This document shows, piece by piece, positions 33,610 through 44,426 of a stretch of DNA of 64,000 nucleotides. The first letter of the stretch is position 1. Every line of letters begins with the position of its first letter. A program made the position numbers and the translations under genes. The DNA lies in the NCBI RefSeq assembly GCF_005938625.1, contig NZ_VCNJ01000015.1:22998-86997 (forward strand). Direction: 5' to 3'. The notes under the pieces are model-generated. The model saw only the letters and a list, made by a program, of their open reading frames with translations, did no database searches and had not been told where the DNA came from. The stretch is from Pseudomonas fluorescens (lineage in GTDB: Bacteria > Pseudomonadota > Gammaproteobacteria > Pseudomonadales > Pseudomonadaceae).

Positions 33610-34713
33610 TCAGGCGCCCGAGTCGCTGAACACAGGAATGCGCCCATTGAGCGAGGGCCGGTAGTGCCAGTTCAGGCAATTCAGATCGATGCCCTTTGCG
33701 AGTATTTCCCTCACTGTCGCCCCGGCAATACTCATCGCCAACGCTTGCCCCGGACACTGATGCCGACCACTGCCGAAACTGAAACTGCGGCGGTTGGCGC
33801 GCTGTGGCAGAAACTCGTCCGGCCGTTCGTTGAGCGCCGGATCACGATTGGCCGAGGCCAACAGCAGCAGAATCACATCGCCGGTTTCGACACGTACTCC
33901 AGCAATCTCACAGGACGCTGCGACAAAGCGTCGGGTGTTCTGCACGGGCGGGTCGAGGCGCTGCACTTCGCTGAGCAGTGCGTCGATGGATTCGCCGCGC
34001 AACGCCGGCTGACGACGTAACGCCAACAGCGTGTTGCCGATCAGCCCGGCGCAGGCTTCGAACGTCTGCGAACAGAGGCCGATCAGGTTGGCGATCAGGA
34101 TTTCCTCATCGCCGACAAAGCGCTGCTGGATCGCGCTGAGGAAGTCGCTGGCGGGTTCGGCGAGCAGTTCGATGAAGTAGCCGCGCAGGTGTTCGGCCGC
34201 CGCATCCGCTGCGGCCAATTGCAGGTCATCGCTCAACGGCGACAGACAGGCGACGAAGTTCGCCGTCAGCTCGCTGACTGCCCGCGCCTGCGCCGGGGGG
34301 AATCCCAAAAGCGCCGCGACCACGCACACCGGGCCACGGAACATGGCTTTGTATAGGCCGTCGGTATCCGCTGTGATCAGCCGTGCGGCGACCAAAGTGT
34401 TAACGACATCAGGGGTGAGGGAGGCCAACTGAGGCTCAATCGCAGAACGCGGGCAGCGCTGGCGTTCACCGTCATTCATCCGCATAAGTTGGCCGAAGAC
34501 CTTGCCGGCCATGCCTTTTGCAATCGCTTTGGGTACGGGCTCCTGCGCCGGGCGCACCCGGCAATCGGTGTGGGCCAACACCGCACACACCGCACGGGCG
34601 CTGCTGGCGACCCACAGTTTCAACTCCGGATGAAACGTCAGGCCACCTGCTGCGCGCAGTTCGGCGTAGTAGGGATAAGGATCGACATGCGTTGCGGCGC
34701 TGATCGGGTTCAT
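33610..34713 (-). CDS. Cytochrome P450
   Basis: The 367-residue P450 has the heme loop FSFGSGRHQCPG with the iron ligand Cys320, and the ExxR motif EVQR (249-252). At the I-helix, where most P450s have [AG]Gx[DE]T, it reads QTFEACAG (217-224), so Cys221 takes the place usually held by Thr; this could alter oxygen activation. It is shorter than typical (about 400) and has no adjacent ferredoxin or reductase. ATG 34713 has AAGGA eight bases upstream; a longer frame to 34758 lacks support. The divergent ArsR-type regulator 79 bases away probably controls it. Confidence 0.85.
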   Translation of the reverse strand: MNPISAATHVDPYPYYAELRAAGGLTFHPELKLWVASSARAVCAVLAHTDCRVRPAQEPVPKAIAKGMAGKVFGQLMRMNDGERQRCPRSAIEPQLASLTPDVVNTLVAARLITADTDGLYKAMFRGPVCVVAALLGFPPAQARAVSELTANFVACLSPLSDDLQLAAADAAAEHLRGYFIELLAEPASDFLSAIQQRFVGDEEILIANLIGLCSQTFEACAGLIGNTLLALRRQPALRGESIDALLSEVQRLDPPVQNTRRFVAASCEIAGVRVETGDVILLLLASANRDPALNERPDEFLPQRANRRSFSFGSGRHQCPGQALAMSIAGATVREILAKGIDLNCLNWHYRPSLNGRIPVFSDSGA

Positions 34714-34792
34714 GGTTTGCGTCCTTGTCGGCGGGGAAAGTGTTGCTACTATCTCCACTGCGCAACGACGATGATTCGTCCGGGAGCGAACT

Positions 34793-35551
34793 ATGCACGC
34801 AGAACATCAAGACATCGGCGTTTCCCAAGTGGCCGCCGCCATCGCTGAACCGGCGCGAACGAAAATCCTCTGTTCGCTGATGGACGGCCACGCCCGCACC
34901 AGCACGGAGCTTGCGACGATCGCTGAAGTCAGCGCCTCGACCGCCAGTGTGCACTTGGCGAAACTCAAGGACCTGGCCCTGGTGCGCCTGCATGTGCAGG
35001 GCCGCCATCGCTATTACAGCCTCGCCGATCAGCGCGTAGCGCAAGCGCTGGAAGCGTTGATGGTGATTGGCCAGAACGCGGCGCCGACGTTCAAGGCGCA
35101 TACGCCGGATCGTCTGCAATTCGCGCGCACTTGCTACGACCACATGGCCGGGACGCTGGCGGTGTTGCTGCATGACCGTTTGATCGCAGCCGGTTGGCTG
35201 GTGGCAACCGACGAGCAGGCGTATCGCTTGACCGGCAGTGGCGAGGCGTTGTTTATCGGTTTGGGAATAGAAGTGCAGGACTTGACGACCCTGCGCCGCA
35301 AGTTTGCCTGCCCGTGCCTGGACTGGAGCATGCGCCGGCCGCATCTCGGTGGCTCGCTGGGCGCGGCGTTGTTGCAGACCGCGCTGAAGCGCAAGTGGGT
35401 GACGCAGGATCTGGACAGTCGAGCGTTGGCGTTGACGGCAGCGGGGCGCAAGGAGATCAGCGCGCGGTTTGGCGTTGAGTTGCCGGTCGACGGGCAGATC
35501 AAAAGATCGCAGCCTGCGGCAGCTCCTACAGGAATCGCGTACACCCGATAA
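34793..35551 (+). CDS. ArsR-family regulator with C-terminal extension
   Basis: The 252-residue protein has an ArsR winged-helix N terminus (about 10-90, with TELATIAEVSASTASVHLAKLKDLALVRLHVQGRHRYYSL). A C-terminal domain has ACPCLDWSMRRPHLGGSLG (about 180-198), a cysteine-pair motif that could bind metal or sense redox. It is divergent from the P450. The last 17 or so codons run into a GTAGGAGCTGCC-type repeat (from about 35495), giving a tail IKRSQPAAAPTG that was probably added by repeat insertion. The ancestral stop was likely a little upstream. Confidence 0.8.
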   Translation: MHAEHQDIGVSQVAAAIAEPARTKILCSLMDGHARTSTELATIAEVSASTASVHLAKLKDLALVRLHVQGRHRYYSLADQRVAQALEALMVIGQNAAPTFKAHTPDRLQFARTCYDHMAGTLAVLLHDRLIAAGWLVATDEQAYRLTGSGEALFIGLGIEVQDLTTLRRKFACPCLDWSMRRPHLGGSLGAALLQTALKRKWVTQDLDSRALALTAAGRKEISARFGVELPVDGQIKRSQPAAAPTGIAYTR

Positions 35552-35606
35552 ATCTCGAACCTACCCAATCCTTGTAGGAGCTGCCGAAGGCTGCGATCTT
35601 TTGATC
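35495..35606. repeat. Inverted repeat pair, GTAGGAGCTGCC family, partly inside the ArsR gene
   Basis: AGATCAAAAGATCGCAGCCT...GCAGCTCCTACA and the inverted TGTAGGAGCTGCCGAAGGCT...GATCTTTTGATCT flank about 45 bases. The left half encodes the last residues of the ArsR-family protein. Confidence 0.88.
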
Positions 35607-35663
35607 TATGCATTGCGCCGACGAGGGGTCATTGCCGATCTTGTGTACGCGCGCCTGACTCTA

Positions 35664-35683
35664 TACTGTATATGCAAACAGTA
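35664..35683. promoter_or_regulatory. LexA (SOS) box
   Basis: TACTGTATATGCAAACAGTA matches the gammaproteobacterial LexA consensus (CTGT-N8-ACAG within TACTGT...ACAGTA) and lies 14 bases before the radical-SAM start. It should repress the repair pair until DNA damage. Classic LexA1-type boxes occur in pseudomonads. Confidence 0.85.
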
Positions 35684-35696
35684 TAGAGCCCGCGCC

Positions 35697-36917
35697 ATGC
35701 AAATCATCGACAAGCTGAGCATCCTCGCCGACGCCGCCAAGTACGACGCCTCCTGCGCGAGCAGCGGCGCGCCCAAGCGCAGCTCCGAAGGCAAGAGCGG
35801 CTTGGGTTCGACCGATGGCATGGGCATCTGCCACAGCTACACGCCGGACGGCCGCTGCGTGTCGCTGTTGAAGATTCTGCTGACCAACTTCTGTCTTTAC
35901 GATTGCCAATACTGCGTCAACCGCCGCTCCAGCGATGTCCCGCGTGCCCGTTTCACCCCCGAAGAGGTCGTGGCGCTGACCATGGATTTCTACCGGCGCA
36001 ATTGCGTCAGCGGGCTGTTTCTCAGTTCCGGCATCATTCGATCGGCAGACTACACGATGGAGCAACTGGTGCGGGTGGCGAAGCTGCTGCGCGAAGAGCA
36101 TGAGTTTCGCGGGTACATCCATCTCAAGACCATTCCCGAAGCCGATCCGGCATTGATCGAGGAGGCTGGCCGCTACGCCGATCGCCTGAGCGTCAACATC
36201 GAACTGCCGACCGATGCCAGCCTGCAAGTGCTGGCGCCGGAGAAGGATATCGCTTCGATCAAACAGGCGATGAGCACCATCTACACCGGCGTGCAGACGG
36301 TTTTGAACGAACCGCGCTCGGCGAAGTTCGCCCCCGCCGGGCAGAGCACGCAATTGATCGTCGGCGCCGACGACACCGACGACAGCACCATCCTCCACAG
36401 CGCGCAGGCCTTGTACGGCAACTTCCGTCTGCGCCGGGTTTACTACTCAGCCTTCAGCCCGATCCCCGACAGCCCGAAAAGCGTACCGCTGGCCGCGCCG
36501 CCGCTGATGCGCGAACACCGTTTGTATCAGGCCGATTTTCTCCTGCGCAGCTACGGCTACAGCGCCGATGAGTTGCTTAAGGGGCCGGGCAATCTGGCGC
36601 TGGACATCGACCCGAAACTGGCCTGGGCGTTGCAGAATCGCGAGGTGTTTCCGCTGGATCTGAACCGTGCCGAAGCATCCTTGATTGCGCGTATTCCCGG
36701 TATCGGACTGCGCACCACCGAACGTCTGGTCGAGCTGCGCAGGCAGCGGCGCATTCGTTACGAAGACGTCGCGCGCATGCGTTGCGTGCTGGCCAAGGCC
36801 AAGCCGTTCATCATCACCAGCGACTATCACCCGCAGCAAGCCGAGGTCACCAGCCATTTGCTCTATCAGCAACTGCGCGACCGGCCGATGCCGCAGCAGA
36901 TGGGGCTGTGGGGATGA
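35697..36917 (+). CDS. Radical SAM DNA modification/repair protein (TIGR03916 type)
   Basis: The 406-residue protein has the radical-SAM cluster motif CLYDCQYC (Cx3Cx2C, about 65-72), with LLTNF just before. A helix-hairpin-helix-like DNA-binding region lies near the C terminus (EASLIARIPGIGLRTTERLVELRR, about 322-345). It resembles the bacterial proteins described only as 'putative DNA modification/repair radical SAM protein'. A LexA box lies just upstream, and it overlaps the partner gene by four bases (ATGA). The substrate lesion is unknown to me; the context argues for SOS-induced repair. Confidence 0.82.
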   Translation: MQIIDKLSILADAAKYDASCASSGAPKRSSEGKSGLGSTDGMGICHSYTPDGRCVSLLKILLTNFCLYDCQYCVNRRSSDVPRARFTPEEVVALTMDFYRRNCVSGLFLSSGIIRSADYTMEQLVRVAKLLREEHEFRGYIHLKTIPEADPALIEEAGRYADRLSVNIELPTDASLQVLAPEKDIASIKQAMSTIYTGVQTVLNEPRSAKFAPAGQSTQLIVGADDTDDSTILHSAQALYGNFRLRRVYYSAFSPIPDSPKSVPLAAPPLMREHRLYQADFLLRSYGYSADELLKGPGNLALDIDPKLAWALQNREVFPLDLNRAEASLIARIPGIGLRTTERLVELRRQRRIRYEDVARMRCVLAKAKPFIITSDYHPQQAEVTSHLLYQQLRDRPMPQQMGLWG

Positions 36918-37747
36918 TCAATCTTGATTGCGACGATTTGTTCGACACGTGGCGCCAGCAGGCGCGCTGGCTACTGAGCCATGAAGTCGACCCGAGTCTG
37001 GTGAGCTGGGCCTCGCAGGGCGTGGCTGATCTGTTTGCAAGTGATGAGCCGGTGCCTGAAGGGCAGGGGCCGTTTATGGCGAGAATCCCGCGCGCGCTGA
37101 TTGATACCCTGGAACAAGCTTCGCGCTATCGTGGCGATCAACGCTGGAGCCTGTTGTATGAAGTGTTGTGGCGCGTCAGCCATGGCGACCGCACGGCGAT
37201 GATGGCCGGGGACAAACTCGGCAGTGAGTTGCAGCGACGTATCAAGCAAGTGAATCGGGAAGCCCATCATCTGCATGCGTTTGTGCGTTTCATCGAGCGC
37301 CCGTCATCAAGCGCGGGTCCGCAATATGTGGCTTGGCATGAGCCGGCCCACGACATTCTACACAGTGCCAGTGAGCATTTTATTGGGCGGATGGGCCGCC
37401 ACCGCTGGTTGATCGCCACGCCGCGTGACGGGGTTTATTACGATGGCGAGCAATTGATTCATCAGCGGCAATGCCCGGTGGAATGGCAGCAGTTGGCGCA
37501 GAACGTCGACGATCCTCATGGTGATCTGTGGCTGACTTATTACAGCCACATCTTTAATCCTGCGCGGTTGAACGAGAAGGTCATGCAGGGGCATTTGCCG
37601 GCGCGGTTCTGGAAAAATTTGCCGGAAGGGGAGTTGATTCCTGGGTTGATTACGCAGGCGCGGATGGGGAAACAGCAGAATGGGCAGGCGAGTGGGATTG
37701 CTGAGCGACTTGGTAAACGAATAACGCTGAAAAGCCCCTCACCCTAA
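36914..37747 (+). CDS. TIGR03915/DUF4130-type putative DNA-repair partner
   Basis: The 277-residue protein matches the pattern of the DUF4130 family that is nearly always next to the radical-SAM repair protein: MINLDCDDLFDTWRQQARWL at the start, then YVAWHEPAHDILHSASEHFIGRM and PVEWQQLAQNVDDPHGDLWLTYYSHIFNPARLNEKVMQGHLP. In other bacteria this domain is fused to a uracil-DNA-glycosylase. Its start overlaps the upstream stop, so both are co-induced from the LexA-controlled promoter. Its exact activity is unknown. Confidence 0.8.
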   Translation: MINLDCDDLFDTWRQQARWLLSHEVDPSLVSWASQGVADLFASDEPVPEGQGPFMARIPRALIDTLEQASRYRGDQRWSLLYEVLWRVSHGDRTAMMAGDKLGSELQRRIKQVNREAHHLHAFVRFIERPSSSAGPQYVAWHEPAHDILHSASEHFIGRMGRHRWLIATPRDGVYYDGEQLIHQRQCPVEWQQLAQNVDDPHGDLWLTYYSHIFNPARLNEKVMQGHLPARFWKNLPEGELIPGLITQARMGKQQNGQASGIAERLGKRITLKSPSP

Positions 37748-37922
37748 CCCTCCCGAAACGTCGGACCGCCCATAGGGAGAGGGGACTGACCGAGGTGTTT
37801 GGACTTGATCCATCGACCTGAACGATCAAGTCGAACTCAGGTTTTGAACGGCACAAAGATCGGCTCCCTTTCCCCCTCGCCCCCTGGGGGCGGTCCGACG
37901 TTTCGGGAGGGCTGGGGTGAGG
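37733..37922. repeat. Long inverted repeat, CCCTCTCCC family
   Basis: CCCTCACCCTAACCCTCCC with CGAAACGTCGGACCGCCC at the left is inverted as GGGCGGTCCGACGTTTCG with GGGAGGGCTGGGGTGAGGGG at the right. About 90 bases of spacer hold TCGACCTGAACGATCAAGTC. A related element is at 61020-61273. The left end overlaps the last codons of the DUF4130-type gene. Confidence 0.8.
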
Positions 37923-37966
37923 GGGAAAGAATCTCAAGCACGCCACAAATACTGCGCCAAACGCCA

Positions 37967-38008
37967 TAAAAAAAAGCCCCCCACCAATCACTCGGTGGAG
38001 GGCTTTTC
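37967..38008 (-). terminator. Intrinsic terminator of ilvE
   Basis: Read on the minus strand, AAAAGCCCTCCACC pairs with GGTGGGGGGCTTTT across a short loop. A run of eight T follows (plus-strand A run at 37968-37975), 20 bases after the ilvE stop. It is strong, with some function possible on the plus strand. Confidence 0.88.
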
Positions 38009-38027
38009 GACATCACCAGCCGTCAAA

Positions 38028-39047
38028 TCAAACCTTGACGATCCAGCCCGCTGGCGCTTCGATGTCGCCGGTCTGCACGCCAGTCAGCTCTTTGTAAAGC
38101 TTCTGGGTCACAGGACCTACTTCGGTTTCGCTGTGGAACACATGCAGATGGTCGTTGTAGCTGATGCCACCGATCGGCGTGATCACCGCAGCAGTACCGC
38201 AAGCGCCGGCTTCCTTGAAGTCCGACAGCTTGTCGATCAGCACATCGCCTTCAACCACTTCCAGGCCCAGACGCGATTTCGCCAGTTCGATCAGCGACAG
38301 GCGGGTGATGCCTGGCAGAACGGACGGCGAGTTCGGGGTGATGAACTTGTTGTCGTGGGTGATTCCGAAGAAGTTGGCCGAACCGACTTCTTCGATCTTG
38401 GTGTGGGTCATCGGATCCAGGTAGATCGCGTCGGCGAAGTTGGCTTTCTTCGCTTTCGAGCCCGGCATCAGGCTGGCCGCGTAGTTGCCGCCGACCTTGG
38501 CTGCGCCGGTGCCTTGTGGGGCAGCGCGGTCGTAGCTGGAGATCTGGAAGTTGTGCGGGGTCAGGCCGCCCTTGAAGTAGGCACCGACCGGGATGCAGAA
38601 GATCGAGAAGATGAACTCGGGGGCAGTGCGCACGCCGATGTTGTCGCCCACGCCGATCACGAACGGACGCAGGTACAGCGCGCCGCCGGTGCCGTATGGC
38701 GGAATGAAGCGCTCGTTGGCGCGAACCACTTCTTTACAGGCTTCGATGAACTGCTCGGTGTCGACCGTCGGCATCAGTAGACGCGCGCAGCTGCGTTGCA
38801 TGCGCAGGGCGTTCTGGTCCGGGCGGAACAGGTTGATCGAGCCGTCCTTGCAACGATAGGCCTTCATGCCTTCGAAGCACTGCTGGCCATAGTGAAGGGC
38901 AGTCGAGCCTTCGCTGATGTGCAGCACGTTATCTTCGGTCAGGGTGCCCTTGTCCCACTCGCCATCGCGAAAGTACGACAGATAGCGTTTGTCGGTCTTG
39001 ATGTAGTCAAAACCCAGCTTGTCCCAATTGATGCTTTCGTTACCCAT
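38028..39047 (-). CDS. ilvE: Branched-chain amino-acid aminotransferase
   Basis: The 339-residue class IV aminotransferase has ALHYGQQCFEGMKAYR (about 49-64) and YLRPFVIGVG (about 124). The later THTKIEEVGSANFFGI segment holds the PLP lysine, and AAVITPIGGISY is typical of the BCAT group. It transfers the amino group between Leu/Ile/Val and 2-oxoglutarate, giving the branched 2-oxoacids used by the bkd complex 0.25 kb away. ATG 39047 has a GAGGGTG Shine-Dalgarno. It has its own terminator and is separated from bkd by repeats, so it is not in the bkd operon. Confidence 0.92.
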   Translation of the reverse strand: MGNESINWDKLGFDYIKTDKRYLSYFRDGEWDKGTLTEDNVLHISEGSTALHYGQQCFEGMKAYRCKDGSINLFRPDQNALRMQRSCARLLMPTVDTEQFIEACKEVVRANERFIPPYGTGGALYLRPFVIGVGDNIGVRTAPEFIFSIFCIPVGAYFKGGLTPHNFQISSYDRAAPQGTGAAKVGGNYAASLMPGSKAKKANFADAIYLDPMTHTKIEEVGSANFFGITHDNKFITPNSPSVLPGITRLSLIELAKSRLGLEVVEGDVLIDKLSDFKEAGACGTAAVITPIGGISYNDHLHVFHSETEVGPVTQKLYKELTGVQTGDIEAPAGWIVKV

Positions 39048-39163
39048 GACACCCTCTATCACTGAACAACCGTCGAAACGGTTCAAGGCTTCTGACGTTT
39101 TTTGGATGGGCACAACAATACTTCATTCTTGAGCGGTTTCGCAGCCGGAATTCGCTCCACTGA

Positions 39164-39289
39164 TCGTTCCCACGCTTGATCGTTCCTACGCTCTGCGTGG
39201 GAATGCCTCATCGGACGCTCCGCGTTCGGCTTTTGTGACGCAGAGCGTCCCCGGCTGCATTCCCACGCAGAGCGTGGGAACGATCAACG
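39164..39289. repeat. Inverted repeat pair, GTTCCCACGCTC family
   Basis: GATCGTTCCCACGCTTGATC and TTCCTACGCTCTGCGTGGGAA on the left, and TTCCCACGCAGAGCGTGGGAA on the right, with GGACGCTCCGCGTTCGG and CAGAGCGTCC in between. It lies just after the last bkd gene and could serve as the operon terminator. Confidence 0.85.
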
Positions 39290-39292
39290 CAG

Positions 39293-40666
39293 CTACAGGT
39301 GCAACGCATGCCCCAAAGCACGCAACGCCGCTTCCTGCACCGCTTCACCCAAGGTCGGATGCGCATGAATGGTGCCACCGATGTCTTCCAGCCGCGCGCC
39401 CATTTCCAGGCTTTGCGCAAACGCCGTCGACAACTCCGACACGCCAACGCCCACCGCTTGCCAGCCGACAATCACATGGTTATCCCGACGAGCGACCACG
39501 CGCACGAAGCCGCTTTTCGATTCCAGCGTCATCGCCCGGCCGTTGGCGGCGAACGGGAAACTGGAAACGATGCAGTCCAGACCCGCAGCTTTTGCTTCGT
39601 CCGGGGTTTTGCCGACCACCACCAGTTCCGGATCGGTAAAGCACACCGCTGCAATGGCCGTAGGGTTGAACTCGCGGGTCTTGCCGCTGATCAATTCGGC
39701 AACCATTTCGCCTTGGGCCATGGCGCGGTGGGCGAGCATCGGCTCGCCGCTCAGATCGCCGATGGCGTAAACGTTGCGCATGCTGGTCTGGCAGCGGTTG
39801 TCGATCTTGATCGCCGAACCGTTCATATCCAGATTAAGCGCTTCGAGGTTCCAGCCTTGGGTATTCGGTTTGCGACCGACGGCGACCAGCACCTGATCGG
39901 TTTCCAGATTCAGGGTTTCACCTTCGGGATCACGCACCTGCAAAGTGCCATCGAAACCCAGCACGCTGTGTTGCAGATACAGCTTCACGCCCAGTTGCTT
40001 CAAGGCGTCATGCACCGGCTGCGTCAGTTCGGCGTCGTAGGCTGGCAGGATGCGATCCTGCGCCTCGACCACACTGACGTCGGCGCCAAGCTTGCGATAA
40101 GCAATGCCCAGTTCCAGACCAATGTAACCACCGCCAACCACCACCAGACGCTTCGGCACGGACTTCGGTGCCAGCGCTTCGGTGGAGGAGATGATCGGTC
40201 CGCCAATCGGCAGGATCGGCAGATTGACGCTGGTCGAACCGGTGGCCAGCACCAAGTGCTCGCACTGGATGCGCGTGTCGCCGACATCCACGGTTTTACC
40301 GTCGATGACCTTGGCCCAGCCATTGATGACCTGAACCTTGTTCTTCTTCAACAGCGCAGCAACACCGGTGGTCAGGCGATCAACAATGCCGTCCTTCCAC
40401 TCGACGCTTTTAGTGATGTCGAGGGTCGGCGCGGAAACGCTGATGCCCAGCGCCGAATCCTGACTGTGATGCTGGGTCTGGTGAAACTGCTCAGCCACGT
40501 GAATCAGCGCTTTCGACGGAATGCAGCCGATGTTCAGGCAGGTGCCGCCCAGCGATTGGCCTTCGACCAGAATGGTCGGAATGCCCAGTTGCCCGGCGCG
40601 GATTGCCGTTACATAACCGCCGGGGCCGCCGCCGATGATCAGCAGCGTAGTGTTCAGAGATTGCAT
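39293..40666 (-). CDS. lpdV: Dihydrolipoyl dehydrogenase of the branched-chain complex (E3)
   Basis: The 457-residue flavoprotein disulfide reductase has FAD motif GGGPGGYV (about 12-19), redox pair Cys-x4-Cys in [13 protein letters not shown] (about 41-53), the NAD motif [10 protein letters not shown], and the C-terminal His-Glu pair HAHPTLGE. It reoxidises the dihydrolipoyl group of BkdB. ATG 40666 is preferred over an upstream in-frame ATG. It begins 7 bases after bkdB and closes the operon bkdA1-bkdA2-bkdB-lpdV, whose order matches the classical Pseudomonas bkd locus. Confidence 0.93.
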   Translation of the reverse strand: MQSLNTTLLIIGGGPGGYVTAIRAGQLGIPTILVEGQSLGGTCLNIGCIPSKALIHVAEQFHQTQHHSQDSALGISVSAPTLDITKSVEWKDGIVDRLTTGVAALLKKNKVQVINGWAKVIDGKTVDVGDTRIQCEHLVLATGSTSVNLPILPIGGPIISSTEALAPKSVPKRLVVVGGGYIGLELGIAYRKLGADVSVVEAQDRILPAYDAELTQPVHDALKQLGVKLYLQHSVLGFDGTLQVRDPEGETLNLETDQVLVAVGRKPNTQGWNLEALNLDMNGSAIKIDNRCQTSMRNVYAIGDLSGEPMLAHRAMAQGEMVAELISGKTREFNPTAIAAVCFTDPELVVVGKTPDEAKAAGLDCIVSSFPFAANGRAMTLESKSGFVRVVARRDNHVIVGWQAVGVGVSELSTAFAQSLEMGARLEDIGGTIHAHPTLGEAVQEAALRALGHALHL

Positions 40667-40673
40667 GCGCGCC

Positions 40674-41945
40674 TTACTCCACAAACAAAGTGGCAGGTTG
40701 TTCGATCAGGCCGCGAATGGCCTGGATGAAGAGTGCCGCGTCCATACCGTCGACCACGCGGTGATCGAAGGAACTGGAGAGGTTCATCATCTTGCGGATC
40801 ACCACCTGGCCTTTGACGACCATCGGCCGTTCAACGATTTTGTTGACGCCGACGATGGCCACTTCCGGCAGGTTCAGTACCGGCGTGCTGACGATGCCGC
40901 CCAGCGCACCGAGACTGGTCAGGGTGATGGTCGAGCCGGACAATTCATCGCGGCTGGCCTTGCCATTGCGTGCGGCGTTGGCCAAACGCGAAATCTCGGC
41001 GGCGCTGTCCCACAGGCTGCGCGCCTCGGCGTGACGCACCACCGGCACCATCAGGCCAACATCGCTTTGCGTAGCAACGCCGACATGCACCGCGCCAAGG
41101 CGAGTGATGACCTGAGCTTCGTCGTCGTAACGGGCGTTCATCTGCGGGAAGTCGCGCAGGGCGACGACCAAGGCGCGGACGAGGAACGGCAGCAAGGTCA
41201 ACTTGCCACGGCTGGCGCCATGTTTTTCGTTCAGGTGCGCACGCAGCTCTTCAATCGCGGTGACGTCGATTTCTTCGACGTAGCTGAAATGAGCGGCGCG
41301 CTGGGTGGCGTCCTGCATACGCTGGGCGATCTTGCGGCGCATGCCGATGACTTGAATCTGTTCTTCGTCATTACGCTGGGCGTAAGCAGCGGCAACCGGC
41401 GCCGAGGCGTTTGACTGACCTTGCGCCAGATAGGCCTCAAGGTCTTCGTGCAGCACACGACCGGCCGGGCCGGAACCGCGTACCAGACGCAATTGAATGC
41501 CCAGATCCAGTGCATGTTTGCGCACGGCCGGCGAGGCGAGAGGGCGTTCGTCTGCTTCGCGAGCAACCATCGGACCTTGGCAAACAGGAGCAGGGCGCGG
41601 CGCGGCTGCAGCAGGTTTGCTCTCGACAACCGCTTCAGCTTTCGGCGCGACCGGCGCCTCTTTAAGCGGCGCGGGGGCGGCGGATTCTTTCAAGTTACCG
41701 GCCCCCTCAACTTCAATGCTGATCAGCACACTGCCAACCGCCATCACTTCACCCGGCTGACCACCGAGGGCAATCACTTTCCCGTGTACCGGCGATGGAA
41801 TATCGACCATCGCCTTGTCCGTCATCACGTCCGCCAGCACCTGATCTTCAACCACCAGGTCGCCAACCTTGACGTGCCACTGCGACAGTTCTACTTCTGC
41901 GATGCCTTCGCCGATGTCCGGCATCTTGATAACGTGCGTGCCCAT
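40674..41945 (-). CDS. bkdB: Branched-chain 2-oxoacid dehydrogenase E2 (lipoamide acyltransferase)
   Basis: The 423-residue E2 has a lipoyl domain (1-75) with lipoyl-lysine Lys44 in TDKAMVD. An Ala/Pro/Lys-rich linker follows, then the E3/E1-binding segment [13 protein letters not shown] (about 138-150). The catalytic core ends in [16 protein letters not shown], with the HxxxDG active site near 395. It carries acyl groups from BkdA to CoA. It abuts bkdA2 with no gap (stop-start adjacent). Confidence 0.94.
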   Translation of the reverse strand: MGTHVIKMPDIGEGIAEVELSQWHVKVGDLVVEDQVLADVMTDKAMVDIPSPVHGKVIALGGQPGEVMAVGSVLISIEVEGAGNLKESAAPAPLKEAPVAPKAEAVVESKPAAAAPRPAPVCQGPMVAREADERPLASPAVRKHALDLGIQLRLVRGSGPAGRVLHEDLEAYLAQGQSNASAPVAAAYAQRNDEEQIQVIGMRRKIAQRMQDATQRAAHFSYVEEIDVTAIEELRAHLNEKHGASRGKLTLLPFLVRALVVALRDFPQMNARYDDEAQVITRLGAVHVGVATQSDVGLMVPVVRHAEARSLWDSAAEISRLANAARNGKASRDELSGSTITLTSLGALGGIVSTPVLNLPEVAIVGVNKIVERPMVVKGQVVIRKMMNLSSSFDHRVVDGMDAALFIQAIRGLIEQPATLFVE

Positions 41946-43004
41946 TCAGACCTCCATAACCCGTTTCAACGCCGCACCCACTCGGGACGGCCCTGGGAAA
42001 TACGCCCACTCCTGCGCGTGCGGGTAGGGGGTGTCCCAACCGGTGACGCGTTCGATCGGCGCTTCCAGGTGATGGAAGCAATGCTCTTGCACCAGCGACA
42101 CCAGTTCGGCGCCGAAACCGCAGGTGCGGGTGGCTTCGTGAACCACCACGCAGCGGCCGGTTTTCTTCACCGATTTGACGATGGTTTCCAGGTCCAGCGG
42201 CCACAGGCTGCGCAGGTCGATGACTTCGGCATCCACGCCGCTTTCTTCGGCAGCGACTTGCGACACGTAAACGGTGGTGCCGTAAGTCAGCACGGTCACG
42301 TCCTTGCCCGGACGAGTGATCGCGGCCACGTCCAGTGGCACGGTGTAGTAACCGTCCGGAACCTGGGCTTGCGGGTGTTTCGACCACGGGGTCACCGGGC
42401 GGTCGTGGTGGCCGTCGAACGGGCCGTTGTACAGGCGTTTCGGCTCAAGGAAGATCACCGGATCATCGTTTTCGATGGAGGCGATCAGCAGGCCTTTGGC
42501 GTCATATGGGTTGGACGGCATCACCGTGCGCAAGCCGCACACCTGAGTGAACATCGCCTCGATACTCTGGCTGTGGGTCTGGCCGCCGTAGATGCCGCCG
42601 CCGCAAGGCATGCGCAGGGTCATCGGTGCGGTGAACTCGCCAGCCGAGCGATAACGCAGGCGCGCCGCTTCGGAAATGATCTGGTCGGAAGCCGGGTAGA
42701 CGTAGTCGGCGAACTGAATCTCGGCGACCGGACGCAGACCGTAGGCGCCCATGCCGACGGCCACGCCGACGATGCCGCTTTCGGAGATCGGTGCGTCGAA
42801 TACGCGCGAGGTGCCGTACTTGGTCTGCAAGCCTTCGGTGCAACGGAACACGCCGCCGAAGTAGCCGACGTCCTGACCGAACACGACGACATTGTCATCA
42901 CGCTCAAGCATCACATCCATGGCCGAGCGCAGGGCCTGGATCATGGTCATGGTGGTCGTGGTCATGGCGGTTTCCAACTGAATATTGTTGTTGTGATCGT
43001 TCAT
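41946..43004 (-). CDS. bkdA2: Branched-chain 2-oxoacid dehydrogenase E1 beta
   Basis: The 352-residue transketolase-like beta subunit has FGQDVGYFGGVFRCTEGL (about 42-59), PISESGIVGVAVGMGAYG, PCGGGIYGGQTHSQS near 133, and C-terminal VVVHEATRTCGFGAE. It forms the TPP site at the interface with BkdA1. The initial 12 or so residues (DHNNNIQLE) are variable; other in-frame ATGs lie just after. Only a two-base gap separates it from bkdA1. Confidence 0.94.
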   Translation of the reverse strand: MNDHNNNIQLETAMTTTTMTMIQALRSAMDVMLERDDNVVVFGQDVGYFGGVFRCTEGLQTKYGTSRVFDAPISESGIVGVAVGMGAYGLRPVAEIQFADYVYPASDQIISEAARLRYRSAGEFTAPMTLRMPCGGGIYGGQTHSQSIEAMFTQVCGLRTVMPSNPYDAKGLLIASIENDDPVIFLEPKRLYNGPFDGHHDRPVTPWSKHPQAQVPDGYYTVPLDVAAITRPGKDVTVLTYGTTVYVSQVAAEESGVDAEVIDLRSLWPLDLETIVKSVKKTGRCVVVHEATRTCGFGAELVSLVQEHCFHHLEAPIERVTGWDTPYPHAQEWAYFPGPSRVGAALKRVMEV

Positions 43005-43005
43005 G

Positions 43006-44286
<1,281 letters not shown>

Positions 44287-44426
44287 TCATTCTTCGGTAG
44301 AAGAAATCTTGTCCTACAACAATCATAGGCCCGGGCAAGAAGAATATTTATCTCTGTTTCGTTGCGCTGGAGACGATTTGCAGATAGAAATTCTGCATAA
44401 ACATAAAAAACAGGTGGTTTTGTCTC

